Assembly: GCA_014871385.1 (NCBI GenBank)
Contig: CM026426.1
Coordinates: 38,347,799-38,411,798 of the forward strand
Direction: 5' to 3'
DNA length: 64,000 nucleotides
Origin: Ceratodon purpureus
Taxonomy: Eukaryota; Streptophyta; Bryopsida; Pseudoditrichales; Ditrichaceae
Shown here in pieces: positions 37,444 through 48,912 of this stretch. The number at the start of each line of letters is the position of its first letter. Position 1 is the first letter of the stretch. A program made the translations under genes and the position numbers. The notes beneath the pieces were generated by a model that ran no database searches, was not told the DNA's origin, and was given only the letters and a program-made list of their open reading frames with translations.

Positions 37444-38952
37444 TCATTTGAAAAAGTGACTATAAAAGAACCAAAAACTATCAAAAAATCACTTTCAAAT
37501 AAGTGGTGCCCTCTGTATGTTTAAGAGGTATTCTAAAATAGTCAATTCATATACTCATTAATTGGTTTAGAGTTCCAAAAGTACCGCAAGGATGTTTTTT
37601 AAGAAGGTCACTTCCGCAGTACTTTTTGTGCATTTTTTTCCACCAAACATTGTTTTTAAATTGGAAAAAACATCCTTTAAAGACAAGAGAGGGCACCAAA
37701 TGAAGAAATCAAGACTTTGGAAAAGTTCATTTTCATGATTTACAACTAGTGGTCAAATTTAGTTTCAATTCAAAATGTTCTTTTTATGAAGATGTGGGTA
37801 AGATACCTTATGACACCCTAGAAAGTGACTAAAATGCTCAAAGACTACACCAAAATGCTCAAAAGCAGCTTTGAGCTTTAAAAAACAGCACACCTCATAT
37901 TCACTTCTTAGTGATCACATATTGCACTTTGTAGTCCACTTAATTGTGCTCTCCCCCCCCCCCCCCTACACCAGTGCTGTAGTCCAACCTCAAGATCTTC
38001 ATCACTGTCATTGCAAACCTCATTTGTTGGAACAAGTGTGGCACTATATTAATGAAGTCCCTCAATGCTTCTAGCTCTCTCTTCCCATCAGCACTTGAAA
38101 TTGTAACATCCATTGCGGAGTTGGAGCCATCACCATTGGGAAGCAATAGTAGGCTAGATGGCTTAGCATTTGGTAGTGGCTGTGTGCCAGAAATTCTCGC
38201 AAAACAGAACATACACTCCAATTTGCTATTTATACATCCAAAACTAAAAAGCGCATGTCCATAGTTCTACAAACCTCAATCTCATACATTCACACGTATC
38301 AGTTCTTAATTGCAATTTTTCACCTACCCTAAAAGTGACTCATTAGACACGTTGAATCATCACATCAATGAGCCTATGGAAACATGCAAATAAGACTACA
38401 TTTACTGATTCTCTCGATTCAAATTAGACTTAGTAGATTGTCATAAGTGAATTTCTTTGTCAGTAGCGTCAATGCTCCTAGACAAAACAAATGATGTTGG
38501 ACTATGTAGGGTGGATGTCTTTGATGTGCGCTCTTGCTCTGCCATTACAACCACATACATTAATCAAAAACTTAATGTTTAGATACCACATTATAGTCAG
38601 GAATCTAGACTCTTGGACTGGATAACCTCTTGCTTTCTCTCTAAATCTTCCTTTTGATTCTTGAACCTAGAAATAATAAAACTTACTTTAGTTTCAAAAT
38701 GTAGACAAGAGTTTAGCAAATGTTGTTTTGTTTTCTGAATCCGGGGAAGTTGTCAAGACTCCTTGACTTGATAGGACTTGTTGTAGTTCTATCAAGTCTT
38801 GTAGTTATGCTCACAATTTTTGACCAGCTCCAATTTCTCTTTAATCACCTCAGCCATTACCTCCAAATCGTCTTTTATCTAGAAAGGAGAGTTCCCCGCT
38901 CCTCGACCTTTCCCTACAATGTTCTTCCCCATGACTAAACCCCTAAAACCCT
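37444..38952. other. no recognised gene; left flank of element B
   Basis: AT-rich. A 93-aa minus-strand ORF at 37,940-38,221 (DVTISSADGKRELEALRDF, then QMRFAMTVMKILRLD) and a short coiled-coil piece near 38,860 (MAEVIKEKLELVKNCEHNY) could be remnants of one gene, but I cannot identify it. A 14-C run lies at 37,953-37,966. Confidence 0.35.
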
Positions 38953-38972
38953 GGGTGGAAGTATGCTAGACC
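38953..38972 (+). repeat. proposed left terminal inverted repeat of element B
   Basis: GGGTGGAAGTATGCTAGACC, followed within 10 bp by TGTACTTTTTG and further GTAC words, as at the left end of A. Confidence 0.5.
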
Positions 38973-40331
38973 AATGTACTTTTTGAGTCACAGTACAATA
39001 TACATTGACGGCACAAATTTGTACTTATAGTTACCTGTACTCAGAAGCTTTTTCTTCGGTTTTTGTTTTGTTTTTCCAAATACTACATATGTAGAGACTT
39101 CCTTTGCATTATTGAATCAATTAGAAAAGCAAGTTAAGTGTGTTCAATTTGTACTATTGTGCACTAGTACAAAAAAGTCACACAGTACTTGTATATGAGA
39201 AAAGTACAAAATTCTTCATCATGAAAGGCTCTAATTCTATTTTCGTTTTTTGCAAAGGAGATAAGAAGGAATAGCCTATTGGAATGCATCCCTGATTTTA
39301 CAAGTACATAGTTATTTTTGGTCTGTACATGGAAGTAAGTGCTCGTTTTAGTTGCAACGGAATACAAAGTGGAAAATTAAATTTTTTGTAATCGGAGGCA
39401 TGATTCTCGACGGTAGCACGCATTTCTACAATGGCCTTCTGTCAAATAATGAAAATGGTCATTTTTCCGTTACTTTGCCCTCGACGTCTTACTGTGTGCT
39501 ACTTGTACACAATTTACTCTAGAGTATATGATGTACATGGAATCCGTCATAACTACTGCCTCGTTGTTCAACAGATCCTGTTTATCCGGGCCGCCATGCC
39601 ATGAAGGCGCCGCCAGCTCTTGATTTGTCCACGTCATCGTCTCTCTCGCTGGTTCCTCATCGCCCATGCAGCACAGTGTTGCGTCTTTGCTGTAGCATGC
39701 TGTTGCTTGCGAATTGAGGTTTACAATGTGTTGAAGAGTTTGGTTCGTTCTATAGTTTAGCTTGTTCATGAGTTTAAGGGCGGTTACTCTTCCTCTGTGA
39801 AGAATGTCAAAGTCGACGCAGCGGCACGTTGTCTTTGTGCAGAGACTGATAACATCATACTTTACTGCAGCTCCGATCACTGAGTCTGGTTCTTCTTGCT
39901 GCCATTCATTTTGTGAGGTTTCTGATTCGGGTTATGTTGAAGAAACCCCAGTGTCAAAGCAAGGGAACCGCGATTTCTATCTAGGCAGATGCAACAACGT
40001 AGATGAGTCCCCTAGGCGGTCTTTATTCATGAGTCCAGTTTCGTTATGTTATTCCGTAAGTAGCTTTGAGAACACACCTTTTGTTTCTGAGGGAAGGCTT
40101 TCAGTAGGGTCTCCTACTGCTTCTTGCGAATCTGTTGCGGTCAGGAAGTGAGGAGATTGATATTCGACGGTGAGTTGCCGCTACAGTCTCATGAAAGAGT
40201 TATTTTGCGTTTTTCTTTTGTAAACCCTTCACGGACTGCACCCCGCAACCATGATCTCAGATTATTCAATTTCAGAAAACGGGTGCGTGTCCATTGTTTT
40301 CTACGTCTGTTTTTCTCTTAGCTTTCGAGCG
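38973..40331 (+). other. left subterminal zone and leader of element B
   Basis: GTAC words cluster at 38,976-39,330. An ORF at 39,804-40,150 (VEETPVSKQGNRDFYL, SPVSLCYS) resembles the leader ORF of A, supporting a shared upstream exon or upstream ORF. TTTCTCTTAG at 40,312-40,321 is a good 3' splice site just before the ATG at 40,332. A long antisense ORF at 39,470-39,880 is probably a shadow. Confidence 0.4.
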
Positions 40332-41128
40332 ATGGGAAACACCGCTAAGAGGCAGCGCTTGCAACAGGGTATCAGCCACCCAGGTCGAGCGGCTAGGCTT
40401 GTCGAAGCTCGCTTGCAGGAGGAGTTACGGGCCGTAGCTACAGAGAGGGCAAGGGAAAGGAAGGCCCTTCAGAGAGCACGAGATAGACAAAGACATGAGG
40501 AGGCATTGGTTTTAGCTTCTGTGCCACCGGATCATGAAGTTGATGATGCTCTCACTGTGCGGGAGTTGAACTGGATCTCCCTTCGCATAGCACAGTACAT
40601 AGTCGAAGAGTTGAGAAGTTGTCCCGGTCCATCTAGTAGGAGAGATGTTATGGAGAAGGTCATGCGTCACAACACTATTTCGCCTTTGCTACCTGTTTAC
40701 TATGGTCGGCCACAGGAAGCAAAGGTTATTCATTCTTTCATTGAGAACTTCAAGAACGAGTTACAGTTAGTGAAGCAGGCTAACTCTAACGAGCTGTTGG
40801 CAAGGAAGAGTGCGTTGTTAGATGCCGCAGTTAGCCAGGAGATCAAGGGAGTGAGGCCGTTGTCACGTCTTTTGGTTACGACACAGAAGAGCATCAATAT
40901 TGCGCTGAATAGAAGGGTTACGCCCCCAATACTCCAGACACGGTTTGCAGTCTTCGATTGCATCGAAAGAAGAGACCAGGGCTATCTGAATACGTCAAAC
41001 AATGCATTCATGCATGGTGGAATGGTCAAACAAAAGTATCACCAAACAAGAAGGACATCGTCAAGCCTAGAGTAGGTCGAAAAGACTGGGCCGAACCTCA
41101 TCCAACACATTACTTGTGCAAGCCTCAG

Positions 41129-41951
41129 GTGAGTTGTAACTTATTGATTTCTTGTTTGTATAATATGATGAGTCCGATTGCTTAGTTTACATACTTTCAG
41201 TACCTCATAGGACAATATCGGTTTCTGGAAGTTGTAGAGAAGTGAACATCAGTTAGTTTGTAGTTGTTGTGTAGCGTATTTTGCCTAGGTTGCATTCCAT
41301 GGTACATAATTTGGATCAAAACATTGCAAGAAAAGGTACTATACATAGTCTTCTTCGGATGTGTACTCTATGTAATATAAACTTCTAGCAAGGTCCTATT
41401 AGAGCGAAGTATAATTTGTACTGGTTGTGTAATTTGGAGTCAATAGATGATTTAGTGCTTTTGCGGACTTTAGATTAAAAGTGGAGAAGTGGTACCGTGA
41501 GTACTTTACGTTCATAGTAAGTACTGGACGTGCGCCGTAATGTAATTTTTGACTTTGGACTTCCCCTAATTGCGATGCAGGGTTATAAATGTCCATAAGA
41601 TGGTTCACACTGTACTTATAGTACTAGTTTAGAGTTTTTCTTTAATACAGTGTTTAGTAATTGACTAAATTTGCTACTTTTGAACACTCGGCTGTAAACT
41701 AAGAGTACAATGTGGTCCTTGGAGTCATGTTCATACGTAGCGTTGCGCTCTATTGTACTTTCTTCATGTACCTTTTATACATGCGGCATTGTTCAAAGTA
41801 CTAAGGGGTACCGACTGTTCGTATCTGTGTCTTTCTTCTAGAGTAATGGTCTCTATTTTGTACAATTAGTACATTTCATTGCATGTTTTGTATGAGGTTC
41901 TGAATGAAGGTCCTCTATCGTACCTGATGTACACTTGTGCGTGATGGGCAG
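41129..41951 (+). other. intron of transposase-like gene B, GTAC-dense
   Basis: CAG|GTGAGT at 41,128/41,129 and TGGGCAG|ACC at 41,951/41,952 keep phase 0 (PQ|TSFYLRFKE). By eye it holds about 18 GTAC words in 823 bp, where about 3 are expected. Confidence 0.75.
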
Positions 41952-43599
41952 ACCTCATTCTACTTGCGCTTCAAAGAGGTCCACCCAGAATGTAGTGTGC
42001 GGAAGAGGGCTTTTGAGAGGTTGAAGTCATGGTGGGTGCGAAAACTCAAGGAGAGGAATACTTGCTGTTGCATATACCATGTGGAGATGGACATGATGAA
42101 GGTTGGATTGAGCAACCTCAGGGACAAAGTCAGGGGGCTCCATGTGCATACCACATGTGATTGTGCGTGTACAGTATGCACAAGCAGTAAGGAAGGGACT
42201 TGTTGTGCGCATGAGAATACTTTCAAACGAATAACTCTAATGTGGGAATCATGTGTTTGTCCAAAAGGAGAATTTGATATGTGGCATAGGCTTGAATGTC
42301 TCATGGGCAATTGTTCTAGCTGTGGTTTCCAACTCTTTCCTATTTGCCCGCATGAGTTGTCTGGTTCTAACACCTTTCTTGTTAGATGGAAGTGTTTCGA
42401 GTACTACCACGTGGGAGTGGATGCTCAGTCTGGAAAAGTGAAGAAACATCTTTGGGAAGCTTTCAAAGAGACAGCTGTTCACGAATTCCTATCTTATATG
42501 GAGAAAAAAGTGACCACCTTTATCACACACAACTTCAAGGCACGATGACAAGATGAGCAATGTCAATTGATGATGAAGAATGTTCCGGAGGGAGTGGTTG
42601 TGTCACATACCGACTATGCAGAGAACTACACTTTTGCCATTCAAAATGAGGTCCAGAGCTTGTACTACTTCAGTACTAGTGTGACCATCCTGGTGCACAT
42701 TATGATGTGGAAAGAAGGAGAGCAGACCATGAAGCAGACTCACTTCTATATATCTGATGATAAGGCTCACGATTCAACTTTTGTTCAACATTGTCTGACG
42801 TTGCATTGGGATTGGCTGGGTGATTCAGGGTTGACACCGGAGGAACATTGGGTCTACAGTGACGGGTGTAGTTCCCTGTTTAAGTGCGCGACAGCGATGT
42901 ACTTTGTTGCACGCTACTTGGCGCTCACTGGGGGTTGCAAGATGCGGTGGAACTACTTTGAGTCGGCTCATGGAAAAGGAGAATGGGATGGGGCTGGTGC
43001 CATGGTGAAGAGGGCGCTTGCTGCTGAGCAGATCCAAAATCCATTGAGGCCCTTACAGAATGCCGCTCAAGTTGTAGAGTTCCTGGAGGAGAAATACACA
43101 GAGCGCGTTGCCAGCTCATATGCTCATGCTAAAACTTCCCCTCTTTCACGTGTGTTTTGGTTGATAGGAAATACAGAGGTGGATCATAATGATAAGAGTT
43201 GTAAGTGTAATACTTTGCCCGACTCAAAGAGTCTCTACTCTATTATGGGCTTCTCTATGGCTGATCCGACTATGCTTAGGACTCGAGAGTTGTCATGCTT
43301 CTGCGTCCCATGCATTGATGGTGATTGGACTGAGTGTGAGAACTTGACGCATGTGCAGGAGTGGGCTGTTCAGAGGCTGTGCCCGATGAGTGCAGGAGGT
43401 GTAGCACAGCAAATTAAAGAAATTGACAACGAGGCTAATTGGGTGTATGACGGCATTTCAGAGGAGGTCGGTGACTTGGTAGACATCGGCGACAATTTCA
43501 TGATTCCAGCAGAAGAGGAGAACGAAGACAGGGTGGAATTCTACATTCTCCAGTGTCAAGCAAAGAAGTTTGTGTTAGCAGAGCCCAAGACTTGCCCTT

Positions 43600-43616
43600 G
43601 GGGGGGGGGGGGGGGG
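43600..43616 (+). repeat. 17-G homopolymer breaking transposase-like gene B
   Basis: It lies after TGCCCTTG (Cys-Pro-Trp). The upstream frame ends 24 bases later, while the correct downstream frame (VFRAGDVVIRA) is one register away. Copy A has ordinary codons here (CPWLAKFEARDFVI). Confidence 0.9.
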
Positions 43617-43867
43617 TATTTAGGGCTGGAGATGTTGTGATCAGAGCAAAGTATTACAAGAAGTACGGACGTGGTGAAAAGACGTATGTACTCTGCGACA
43701 AAGCAGTTGATGCACATGTTGATGCCCATCTGGTTGAAGCTTGTAAATTCTCTATGGTTCTAGCTCAACACAGGGTTAAAGGTACTCCTGTATACAAGAT
43801 GTCAAGTGAAATGCTTCAGATATGTGAAGATGCCTTACGAGGGTGGTGGGCGTTCAACGAAGATTAA

Positions 43868-45008
43868 GTACAAGTTGGTCCACTTTGTACACTGATTTCA
43901 GGATTGTTTCTCATCCGACGTTGGTTTTAGAAGTATTGGTCCTGTGATGATAGAAGTCAAACAAATACTTGGGTAATGTCTGACTGAAAGTGAGCTCTAG
44001 AGATATCCCGCTATCCAAGTGCTCCCCTTTTTTTTTGCTTCAGTCATCTATTGTCTGGCATAGTAGTCTGTGATTAAGAGTACCTGCAATCCCTTTCTTT
44101 TTTTTATTCTTTATAACCTTCTTTTTATAATTTCATTTTGTACCTTCTAATGTCACTCTCTTTTGCGTGTGTGCCTCTTCACTGTAGTAACACCCATCCA
44201 TATTTTTTTTCATTTCAAGTCAGGTTGGACGATCATGGTTCTACATTTTGCTGGATATTAGGTACTGTAGTTTTTTTTCCTTTTTGTTTTGGGCCTTCTA
44301 CAGGGAGCACTGGATAGTGGTATCTCAAGAGCTCATATCTGAGGATAGCACTGTTATTGTAGAATGTTGGAATTGGGAGCAATCGGTTTAGGGTGAGAGG
44401 TTTGTTTCTCATTTGACGTTGGTTTTAGAAGTACTGGTTGGTGTTTAGACAAGTTCTAAGACTACTCAAACAGTACCATTGAAACATTGATTCTAAGAAT
44501 TTACAAGTGAGTTTATAAACTCAAGTTTCGGCTTCGAGCTGTAGAATTTGAATGGTTGTATATTTATCCGAGTTGTTCTATGTTTGCTTCAGAATTGTTG
44601 AAGTTTCATGAGTCCCAAAAATCCTTGCATTTGGTCTATTTGTACATGTAGTGCATCAAAAATGTACAAGGAGTATATTCTGGATATGTACGTGTAGTAT
44701 ATCAAAATGTACAAAGAGTATAATCTGGATATGTACGTGTAGTATATAAAAATGTACAAAGAGTATGCTCTGAATACATCTTCGGTAGTAAAAACAATAT
44801 ATTGGCAGAAATATTGTTCAAGATTAATCCCTTTTATGCATAAACAAAAGGCTTGCAGTTGAAAGTCTAGAAAAATGTGCGAGTGTGGTTCTGCTTTACA
44901 CAAGGATATCACAACACATATGTGGAGTCATCTTCTCCTAGATGGTTTACTGGCTGACCTTCGGATGGCAAGTGGTAAGGCATCGTCTCTACACATTTTA
45001 CTCATACA
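43868..45008. repeat. gap between convergent genes of B, with 45-bp tandem repeat
   Basis: The 45-bp units are at 44,661-44,705, 44,706-44,750 and a partial copy at 44,751-44,778, each with ATGTACAArGAGTAT and ATGTACGTGTAGTAT. The phrase GACGTTGGTTTTAGAAGTA occurs at about 43,917 and again at about 44,415. A minus-strand frame over the repeats encodes Tyr/Ile/Ser repeats and is probably not a gene, although LCKAEPHSH near 44,900 could be a decayed post-SET exon. Confidence 0.6.
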
Positions 45009-47089
45009 CTAACAAGTAAATCGAGGTAGGTCCGGATCATCATTGTTAAAATTAGTGCCATAGTCCCAGGTTAGTTCCTCTCCAGGACATATGATACGAC
45101 TTGCAAAAAATGATACATGATAGAAGCGGCATCTACACTCTCTATCAAAACAGGTATGTCCACTAGGTTAGAATCTTCACACCTGTAATGACAGAGGCCC
45201 ACAGTCATGCCATATCGTAGAATGTGAGAAGAAAGACCGTAGAGTATGTAGAATATGGTCGCAAATTCTAACCTGTGGTTCAAAAACCTGGCCACATTTC
45301 CAAATTGAGTAGAATCCAAGCACAATGCATTGTGGTCGTCTAGTTTCCGCTCAATGGCCCAGTCAGCATCAAGTTGCAAGCTATAGGACTGACCCGCAAC
45401 TACCCCCAAGTTCCTAACCATTTGCTCAGCATTTGTTAAAATCTCTCCGGCCAACTCAAAAATGAACGCACAACTAGGTATTAGCTCAGTCGTCCGAATC
45501 CCCCACCCCGTAAGGGCTGTAGGAAAAACCTCTACTTGAAACTTCATCCCCTGCTAGACAACACAATTGCCACAATCACTATGACACCTACACTTGACAT
45601 TGCACTTCTTAAGGAAAAGACGAGGAACATGACCTCGGCACACTGATTCGCCATTAAAACACCGACTACCCTTCTTACAATAATGTGCATCTTCTTCTTT
45701 GTGATTGTAGAGATAAGAGTCCTCCACAATACCTCCTTCGCTATATGCAACTCCTCCCACTGGATCGGCTTGGCACGCACAAGTACCATTCCCACCCAAG
45801 CATTCTTGGGAACATAGACAGTAGTCCCCGGGGCCAAGGCTCTCAAGGGTGGTAGGCACGTATGCTTGGTCATAGACCACGCTAGAATTAACATATTGAA
45901 AGTGTCTCATAGCAATATCAGACTGACCAACAAGGACAGGGATCCTCTCGAGCCCCTTAGACAAATCTGCTGCATCATACCAAGCTTCGGCCTGATTGAA
46001 TCCCATCCCAATAGACCACCTTCCCCTCGTCATACTCTTAAAAATAGAAAAGAAAAGTTCCAAGGCTGCTTGGGAAGACTAACAAAAGCACAAATGCAAA
46101 GAAATCACGAAGGATCACAAATAACACAAATGGATGGAAAATTAAATACAGAAGCCTTGTCTCGGCCCTGTTAGGGAGACCTCAGTGATGAGGTAAGATA
46201 TATTAATTTACCTGCAAATCCGTTCTACACAAGCACTCTACCGCACCTTAATAGATCAAAAACCAAAAAAACAATCCACTAAAAGCAATCCTACAGATTG
46301 CTCAAGCCCTCATTCTAAGTGGCTACCCTCTCCGCCGTTTTTGTGAGATTGCGCCACCTACCTTGTCGCCCTTGACCTTATCATTCTTTCTCCCTTCATT
46401 CTTACGACCCTTAGCTCTGATTGATGCCGGGGATTCCTCTGCTGCTTGCTCTGCCTCCTTGGCGGTGCGTGCTCTGGTCCGCACATTCGTTTCAGGGACA
46501 ACAATAGGACTTCCACTCATCCCAACAATCTCGGCCAGCTCCTTGTACGTGGTCTTGTCAGCTGAATAGACATTCTCTATCGCCCCCTCAAGTCCCGGCC
46601 CTGAGTCATCGTCCACAATTGGACCCGTTGCTCTCTTCGCTCTCAACTAGAATGGAGACTGGGGCAAATTAGACTTCGACAGCCCTTCTACTTCTCCTTC
46701 CGCTACTTCAGCATCGGTCACGTCGGGCGCTCCTTCCGCCGCTCCAGTATCCTTCGACTGTCCGTCTTCTCCTTCCATTGCACCACCCTGTACCTCCACC
46801 TGCCTTGAGGCTCGCACATCCTTGGTATCCGCGCCTACGCCACTACTCACTACATCCTCCTTCTCCTTTACCCCCCCCCCCTCGGCCTTCCTCCTTGTTA
46901 CCTCCATGAACTTGGCTGCAGCCTCCACCTGCACCAAGGTATCTACAAAACCCGAAGCCGTGGCTCCTCCACCATCCTTACCATTCTCTCCTCAAAGCAA
47001 CCTGCCCTTGCGTCCCGGCAAGCATTGCGACCCAGGCTTGGCTATCTCCTTCCTCGCGGGCTGCGGCGAGACCTCCTTCTCCTTTTCCG

Positions 47090-47530
47090 TTGGCGTTCCC
47101 ATCTCCTTCGCTACAGCACCGTCCCCTTCCTCAGTTGTCCCCGAATCCTCCTTCCCCTTCTTCCTCCCGCTCCTTGCTGCGCCACCCTTCTTCGGCACTG
47201 CCCCTCTATCCCCTTCCTCAGCTCTCCCCGTATCCTCCTTCTCCTTCTTCCTCCCGCTCCCTGCTGCGCCACCCTTCTCCTTCGCTACAGCACCGTCCCC
47301 TTCCTCAGCTGTCCCCGAATCCTCCTTCCCCTTCTTCCTCCCGCTCCCTGCTGCGCCACCCTTCTTCGGCACTGCTCCTCTATCCCCTTCCTCAGCTCTC
47401 CCCGAAACCTCCTTCTCCTTCTTCCTCCCGCTCCCTGCTGCGCCTCCCTTCTTCAGCACCGCCCCTCCATTCCCTTCCTTAGCTCTCCCCGAATCCTCCT
47501 TCTCCTCCTTCCTCCCGCTCCCAATAATCC
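47090..47530 (-). repeat. 28-29-aa basic repeats in the SET protein linker
   Basis: About five tandem units on the coding strand of the type GRAEEGDRGAVPKKGGAAGS then GRKKEKEDS. Alternate units share GAVPKKGG or GAVAKEKGG, which suggests a two-unit duplication. A 1-nt frameshift near 47,565 joins them to upstream coding. The long plus-strand Pro/Ser-rich ORFs here are antisense shadows. Confidence 0.75.
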
Positions 47531-48153
47531 CTGCAGCCTCACCCTGCTTCTTTCCACTTCAACGACGCTCAGTCCTTCATCCCTCTTCCTCGCCCCTGCA
47601 GCGATGCCAACACTCCCTCCTTTATGAGTGCTGCCCCTTCCTTGACATGGACTTGACAGACCCTCGAGCTCCACTCCTTCCACATGGACTGAGGTTTCTG
47701 GCGGTGGCAAGCTTATGTCAAGTGAAGGATCACCGTCTCCAGTTTGGTCTGAAGCCTTCCCCAACTCAGCATCAGTGCTCTCCGAAGTATCACTATCTCC
47801 TTCCTTGACGGTAGTGCCGGAGCTAGAATGTAGGGGGGTCATCTTGGTGTTGTTGTCCTCTTTGTCAGAACCAGAATCGTCTCCCGACTCCAGATCTGGT
47901 TCACGTCCCTAAAGATGAGCACCATCCGAAAGACATGCCATCACCACCTTCTCCAGTGGCCTCTCCAGCATTGGTTGGTCTCTAGATTTAATGTTGCCGC
48001 CCCTGACAACCCGTTGCGGCACTCCATGAAAATCCTCTGGAGCGCCTCCAGACCATGCTGGCTGGCTTGTCTCCCCTTCGACTGTTCGTCTTGCATTGTT
48101 GACGGCCTTCTGAGGTGATGCAAACCTTAGGCTAGAACCTGCCACCACACATC

Positions 48154-48912
48154 CTGTTAGAGTATATAGAATATGGTACCGAATGTAATTGCAGTCGACT
48201 AGCACAAATGAACCAGTACTATCACTACCTATTGGATTTGAACTGGTGGACCATTTGTACAAGTCCGCAATTCTAAATGTACTCTATGACCTCTATGACT
48301 ACCACGTAGGACTTCTAGTACCAAGTTGAATAAAGACAAGAAATACCTGTTGTAGCTCCGTCAAGTACAATGTCGTCTGCGTACAGCACCGTAAGTACAT
48401 TTCAAGCACTATATCATATAGAGTACATAAAATACTTGCTCTAAGTAGCTGCATGTACCTGAAGATTAGGCCTAATATACAAATATGACATTTCCAACGC
48501 CTAACAAAAATCACCGAGTACTATGCAATACACAATAATATACTGGAATTCAGTGAAGGAACTTCCTGTACACATATTGCATTTAGACTTCGACACTAAT
48601 ATACATGTTCAGACACATGCTGTTAATGAACCTGGACTTCATATACACTGTGCAAGTCTAAGTTGTCTCAGATCACAATCAGGTGAAAGCTAGCAACCAT
48701 AGCACGTATAGAGTGTACAACCTTACGATCCAACAATATACTTTCACTACTTTCTATGACAAACTTCTAGAATTCACCTAAACTGGAACAACCGCATACT
48801 ACATTCGCGGACTCCATAGTACATAACACTAAAATTCCTACAAAGCACATATCTAGAATCAACATTGCAAAGCACATATCCAGAATACTAGCACAAATTT
48901 AGATGAACTTAC
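48154..48912 (-). other. intron 1 of SET gene B, GTAC-dense
   Basis: Donor GATG|GTAAGT after VPSDG, acceptor CTAACAG|GATGTGTGG. By eye about 14 GTAC words in 759 bp. Confidence 0.6.

Larger units (their letters stand above)
40332..43867 (+). pseudogene. transposase-like gene, element B copy
   Basis: Exon 1 (40,332-41,128) starts MGNTAKRQRLQQG and is basic, with a frameshift near 40,950. The intron is 41,129-41,951 (GTGAG...GCAG). Exon 2 has a Cys-rich domain (CCCIYHVEMDMMKVG; CDCACTVCTSSKEGTCC; LMGNCSSCG), then a DDE-like core: SHTDYAENYTF (Asp at 42,612), FYISDDKAHDS, HWVYSDGCSSLFK (Asp at 42,861), WNYFESAHGKGEWDGAGA (Glu/Asp near 42,987). It continues with ELSCFCVPCIDGDW, VDIGDNFMIPAEEE and a C-terminal domain (VFRAGDVVIRAKYYKKYGRG) ending at TAA 43,865-43,867. 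Three breaks are visible: a TGA near 42,546, where a Trp is expected, the early frameshift and a 17-G tract. Roughly 860 codons. The catalytic assignment is inference. Confidence 0.75.

Noticed and set aside
46822-47808. Long plus-strand Pro/Ser/Leu-rich ORFs (328 and 200 aa)
   Set aside because: They are antisense to the basic repeat linker of the SET protein; the minus-strand frame connects with recognisable domains on both sides.
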